Made by a program: the position numbers and the translations under genes
Origin: an uncultured Ilumatobacter sp.
GTDB taxonomy: Bacteria > Actinomycetota > Acidimicrobiia > Acidimicrobiales > Ilumatobacteraceae
DNA length: 5,036 nt
Direction of reading: 5' to 3'
Assembly: GCA_937905835.1 (NCBI GenBank)
Contig: CALCXK010000089.1
Span: forward strand, 1 to 5,036
Part shown: positions 1 to 5,036 of the stretch, one piece after another
Layout: the number at the start of each line of letters is the position of its first letter
Numbering within the stretch: the stretch's first letter is position 1
The notes under the pieces: generated by a model
Seen by the model: the letters and a program-made list of their open reading frames with translations, nothing else
Databases searched by the model: none
What the model was told of the DNA's origin: nothing

Positions 1-2213
<2,213 letters not shown>

Positions 2214-2343
2214 ACGGAGACCATTGTCGCAGGGTTACCGCTCGGTAGCGATCACGTCTGCGCAACTGTCCGAAACTGTTTGGTGGCTGGCGAGAGGGTG
2301 CCATCGCCGTGAATCAGCCCTGAACGGCTCTAGGTTGGCAACG
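2214..2343. other. Divergent intergenic region aceE / rnhA
   Basis: These 130 bp separate two divergent start codons and must carry both promoters unless transcription enters from elsewhere. On the rnhA side there is a TAGGTT hexamer just ahead of the ATG (listed separately). On the aceE side the best candidate is a weak GACAAT (minus strand, 2228-2223), nine bases before the ATG. No clear -35 box, riboswitch, terminator or convincing operator palindrome was seen. An in-frame upstream ATG at 2224 would add 40 residues to rnhA, but that extension does not resemble RNase H. Confidence 0.6.
2331..2336 (+). promoter_or_regulatory. Putative -10 hexamer (TAGGTT) of a leaderless rnhA promoter
   Basis: TAGGTT fits the actinobacterial -10 pattern TANNNT and lies seven bases before the rnhA ATG. 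Transcription would therefore start at or next to the start codon, giving a leaderless mRNA. No good -35 element is seen 16-18 bases upstream. The AGG inside the hexamer (2332-2334) could instead be read as a weak Shine-Dalgarno about nine bases from the ATG, so the assignment is tentative. Confidence 0.4.
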
Positions 2344-2799
2344 ATGAGTCGACTCGAGATCTACACCGATGGTGCCTGCCAGGGAAACCCCGGGCCCGGC
2401 GGCTGGGGCTGGGCTGTTGCGCCCGACGGTGAGCCGAACGGCTCTGGCGGTGAAGCAGCATCCACGAACCAGCGGATGGAGATCTACGCCGTTATCGATG
2501 CGTTGCGGACCTACTCCAAGGTGGCCGACGATCACGGTGCACCCGTACCGATCGAGATCGTCTCCGACTCGACCTACGTGGTCAAGTGCTTCAATGACAA
2601 GTGGTGGGTCAAATGGGAACGCAACGGCTGGAAGAACTCCAAGAAGCAACCGGTCGCGAACGACGATCTGTGGAAGCCACTGATCGAACTCGTGCAAGCC
2701 TGCGACGTCACGTTTCGGTGGGTCAAGGGTCACAGTGGCGACCGGATGAACGACATGGTCGACGCACTGGCTGTCGCAGCGGTACCCCGTCGCAACTGA
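2344..2799 (+). CDS. rnhA: Ribonuclease HI
   Basis: This cytoplasmic endonuclease cuts the RNA strand of RNA:DNA hybrids, acting on R-loops and residual replication primers. The 151-residue product is close to the usual length of about 155. The fold is recognisable throughout: IYTDGACQGNPGPGGWG (residues 6-22) with D9; TNQRMEI with E46; SDSTYVV with D75; the tryptophan-rich substrate-binding segment around residues 87-110 (KWWVKW, GWKNSKKQPVANDDLW); and WVKGHSGDRMND with H130, N136 and D140. These match D10, E48, D70, H124 and D134 of E. coli RNase HI, so the enzyme should be active. The ATG at 2344 is chosen because the conserved first beta strand begins three residues later. The same frame is open back to 2224, but that extension has no RNase H similarity. 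It stands alone: divergent from aceE, and 84 bp ahead of a cell-wall gene in the same orientation with no obvious functional link. Confidence 0.97.
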   Translation: MSRLEIYTDGACQGNPGPGGWGWAVAPDGEPNGSGGEAASTNQRMEIYAVIDALRTYSKVADDHGAPVPIEIVSDSTYVVKCFNDKWWVKWERNGWKNSKKQPVANDDLWKPLIELVQACDVTFRWVKGHSGDRMNDMVDALAVAAVPRRN

Positions 2800-2844
2800 C
2801 GATTCAAGTCGGGCGGCCAACGTGCCGAAAACCTCAGAGAGCTG

Positions 2845-2859
2845 ACGTCGCTGGGACGT
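2845..2859. repeat. Short perfect inverted repeat (5-bp arms, 5-bp spacer)
   Basis: ACGTC-GCTGG-GACGT lies in the rnhA-SpoIID spacer, 11 to 25 bases upstream of the putative -10 hexamer at 2870. Two further G:U pairs would extend the RNA stem to seven. No T-tract follows, so an intrinsic terminator for rnhA is unlikely. The position would suit an operator for the downstream gene, but arms this short can arise by chance in GC-rich DNA. Confidence 0.25.
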
Positions 2860-2869
2860 TGCACAACAT

Positions 2870-2875
2870 TACGAT
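2870..2875 (+). promoter_or_regulatory. Putative -10 hexamer (TACGAT) for the SpoIID/LytB gene
   Basis: TACGAT fits TANNNT and ends eight bases before the ATG at 2884, so the transcript would be leaderless or nearly so. No Shine-Dalgarno sequence precedes this ATG, which agrees with that reading. No convincing -35 box was found at normal spacing. If it is functional, the gene has its own promoter and is not solely dependent on read-through from rnhA. Confidence 0.4.
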
Positions 2876-2883
2876 TTGATGAC

Positions 2884-5036
2884 ATGTACGCACTGAGTTT
2901 GGGTCGATGGATGGTTGCTGCGGCGGTCGCAGCGGTCGGGGTCGTCGCGCTTCCTTCGGCGCCTACCGAGGCCGCCACCGACGACATTGTCGCCATCGTG
3001 ATCGACGGCACCGGCTTCGGTCACGGCCGAGGCATGAGCCAATGGGGCGCGTACGGCTACGCCGTTGACCACGGCTGGAACTGGAACCAGATTCTCGAGC
3101 ACTACTACGGCGGCACCGAGGCCGGAACCGTGCCAGCATCGGAACGCGTCCGCGTGCGCCTGACCGCCCTGGACGGCCAGAGCACCATCGGAGTCGTCTC
3201 GTATGGTTCGCCGATTACCTGGAACAGCACGACCCGAGCGTCGATGTATGCCCAAGAGACCGCGCCCGGCACGTTCGAGGTGTGGGGCTCGATTGACCGG
3301 GCCTGCCCCGGAGCATCGAACCTCACTGTTCCTGACGGAGTGCCCGTGATTGCCACAGGGGCACAGGGCTCGACAGTCGAACAGATCCAGCAGTTCCTGC
3401 GGACGTATCAGACAGCGGCTGGAGGCATCGCCGTCGACGGCGACTTCGGCCCCCAGACCCGAGGCCATCTGATCGATTGGCAGACCGCAGTTGGCATCGT
3501 GCAGGACGGCACGTGGGGACCCGAGGACGCAGCGAAGGCACGCACGATTATCGCGGCCGACACATCGTCGACGTTCGAACTACTCGGGACCGCAGTGACA
3601 ACCACCGGAAACCCCGTGAGTTTCACCATTGCCGACGGCGAGGACACCGACCTCGACCCCAGACTTGCCATCGGGTTGTGTTCACCTCAGCGGTCGATCA
3701 CACACTACCGCGGCTCGATCGACGTGCTAAGTACGTCGTTCGGGAACCGCGTCGTCAACGACGTGCTTGCTGAAAACTACGTCCGCGGCGTGATCCCTCG
3801 CGAGGTGTCGGCATCGTGGGGCGACGCCGGCAATGGCGCCGGCGTCAACGTCCTGCGGGCTCAGGCAGTCGCGGCCCGCTCGTACGGGCTCGAGCAACGG
3901 CGCAGCTATTTCTACGACGGCACGTCGACCCGCTACGCCACAACCTGCGATACAACGGCCTGTCAGGTGTACGGCGGTGCTGCACGGCGTGGCGCCGTCA
4001 ACGGGGACGCAGAGGTCCGCGAGGATCCTCGTACCGATGCTGCTGTGGCAACGACGGCCAACGTCGTACGGCGATGGCCCGCTGGCCACCCGAACGCCGG
4101 CCAACTCGTCTCGACCGAGTTCTCCGCTTCGAATGGCCCGCGAACTGCCGGCGGAGCGTTCCCGGCAGTCAACGACATCGGCGACGACACACTGCGCAAT
4201 CCGAACCACCGCTGGACACGTGTCATCGACGCCGACACACTCGAATCGCTGTACGGCCTCGGACAACTCACCTCGGCGTCAATGGTCGGTGCAGCGGCGA
4301 GCCAGTACCAGGGATACGACGGAATCTGGTTCGACGATCTCGTCTTGACCGGCAAGTCCGGAAGTAAGCGGATGAACTCGTGGGACTTCCGAAGGGATCT
4401 CAACCTGCCGTCACCTGGCTTCACCGTTCGGGTCGTCCGTGAAATCTCCACGCCCACTCGGTTCGGGTTCATCGGCGACTCCGTGGGCAGCAGCATCGCG
4501 TCCGCGAGCACCTCGGAGTTTCGTTCGGTTATCGACGGGTCCTTCACCTCTCCGACGATCGATGCGGTGACCAATCGATGCACGAATCGATCCTCGTGTT
4601 CGGGAACGAGCGGCGTCGACATCGCCACAGACCTTACGTTTGGGCTCGACCTCGTCATCGTCGAGCTCGGCTACAACGACAGCGCGTCGACCTTCGCCGA
4701 TGACGTGGCTGCGATGATGACGGCGCTGACCAACCGCGGCGTCAAGCAGGTCGCGTGGGTCAACTTGGCCGAGATCCGGACCAACTCGAGCGGTTTCACC
4801 TACCGGCGGCACAACGATGTGCTTTCGGCAGCCGAACGGCAATGGCCGAACCTCAGAATCCTCGACTGGAACTCGGCAATTAGCGATCTAGGTTCGCAAG
4901 CCCGCTGGTTCAGCGACGGAGTACACCTCACTTCGACCGGCCAGGCTGAGTTCGCCCTCTGGCTCTTCGGCGAGGCCGCCACGCCCGCGTCGGCCGGTTC
5001 GTCGTTTGTGGCGTTGGCGCCTGGCCGATTGTTGGA
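2884..5036 (+). CDS. Exported SpoIID/LytB-domain protein with internal peptidoglycan-binding domain and C-terminal SGNH hydrolase domain (3'-truncated by window edge)
   Basis: Probable secreted cell-wall protein; 717 codons are visible with no stop. Residues 1-30 are a signal peptide: short basic N-terminus, hydrophobic stretch 10-23, probable cleavage near PTEA/A. Residues 42-58 carry the SpoIID/LytB signature GHGRGMSQWGAYGYA, followed by ILEHYYGGT (70-78). Residues about 163-222 match a PG_binding_1 domain (VDGDFGPQTR, WQ, QDGTWGPE). The SpoIID core follows: YVRGVIPREVSASW with E307, the presumed catalytic acid by analogy to SpoIID lytic transglycosylase; RAQAVAARSY (325-334); CDTTACQVYGG with C355 and C360; NPNHRWT; and WDFRRDL (500-506). 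Residues about 526-697 have the SGNH blocks: GDS with S533, GYND with N598, and SDGVH with D678 and H681. ATG 2884 is the only plausible start: the frame is open upstream to the rnhA stop but has no other ATG or GTG. The exact substrate is unknown, and the SGNH part could be an esterase acting on acylated wall sugars (inference). Confidence 0.9.
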   Translation, partial: MYALSLGRWMVAAAVAAVGVVALPSAPTEAATDDIVAIVIDGTGFGHGRGMSQWGAYGYAVDHGWNWNQILEHYYGGTEAGTVPASERVRVRLTALDGQSTIGVVSYGSPITWNSTTRASMYAQETAPGTFEVWGSIDRACPGASNLTVPDGVPVIATGAQGSTVEQIQQFLRTYQTAAGGIAVDGDFGPQTRGHLIDWQTAVGIVQDGTWGPEDAAKARTIIAADTSSTFELLGTAVTTTGNPVSFTIADGEDTDLDPRLAIGLCSPQRSITHYRGSIDVLSTSFGNRVVNDVLAENYVRGVIPREVSASWGDAGNGAGVNVLRAQAVAARSYGLEQRRSYFYDGTSTRYATTCDTTACQVYGGAARRGAVNGDAEVREDPRTDAAVATTANVVRRWPAGHPNAGQLVSTEFSASNGPRTAGGAFPAVNDIGDDTLRNPNHRWTRVIDADTLESLYGLGQLTSASMVGAAASQYQGYDGIWFDDLVLTGKSGSKRMNSWDFRRDLNLPSPGFTVRVVREISTPTRFGFIGDSVGSSIASASTSEFRSVIDGSFTSPTIDAVTNRCTNRSSCSGTSGVDIATDLTFGLDLVIVELGYNDSASTFADDVAAMMTALTNRGVKQVAWVNLAEIRTNSSGFTYRRHNDVLSAAERQWPNLRILDWNSAISDLGSQARWFSDGVHLTSTGQAEFALWLFGEAATPASAGSSFVALAPGRLL

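Noticed and set aside
2316..2329. AGCC...GGCT mini-hairpin upstream of rnhA
   Set aside because: The arms are only four bases with no extension, and there is no T-tract. This is expected by chance at this GC content.
2224..2343. N-terminal extension of rnhA from ATG 2224 (40 extra residues)
   Set aside because: The extension has no similarity to RNase H, and it runs back into the aceE promoter region. The conserved first beta strand begins right after ATG 2344, which gives the normal family length.
2879..2896. Alternative ATG at 2879, five bases before the SpoIID/LytB start
   Set aside because: It is in another frame and meets TGA after five codons, so it encodes nothing meaningful.
3963..4658. 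231-codon minus-strand open frame, plus shorter overlapping frames on both strands at 3727-4367
   Set aside because: These overlap the SpoIID/LytB core and the start of the SGNH domain, whose conserved motifs are continuous in the plus frame from 2884. Their arginine/serine-rich translations are typical shadow frames.

Overview
The window looks like ordinary chromosomal DNA from a high-GC actinobacterium. Three things suggest this: a homodimeric-type pyruvate dehydrogenase E1 (AceE), a SpoIID/LytB protein of actinobacterial layout, and start codons without Shine-Dalgarno sequences that sit just downstream of TANNNT hexamers, as in leaderless actinobacterial genes. The style of the SpoIID/LytB protein and its C-terminal SGNH domain reminds me of Acidimicrobiia (Ilumatobacter-like bacteria). 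That placement is an inference from memory, not a search result.

Layout. Positions 1-2213 (minus strand) hold the first 737 codons of aceE; its 3' end lies beyond the left edge. A 130-bp divergent intergenic region (2214-2343) separates it from rnhA (2344-2799, plus strand), a complete ribonuclease HI of 151 residues with all catalytic residues. After an 84-bp spacer (2800-2883), which holds a small inverted repeat and a -10-like hexamer, a long plus-strand gene starts at 2884 and runs off the right edge (at least 717 codons). It encodes an exported, multidomain cell-wall protein: signal peptide, SpoIID/LytB signature block, inserted peptidoglycan-binding domain, SpoIID/LytB catalytic core, and a C-terminal SGNH (GDSL-like) hydrolase domain.

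The three genes do not form one pathway. AceE feeds acetyl-CoA into central metabolism, RNase HI removes RNA from RNA:DNA hybrids, and the third protein probably remodels the cell envelope. No mobile element, CRISPR array, RNA gene or phage signature was seen. The point of most interest is the domain fusion in the third gene. The rest is standard housekeeping content.
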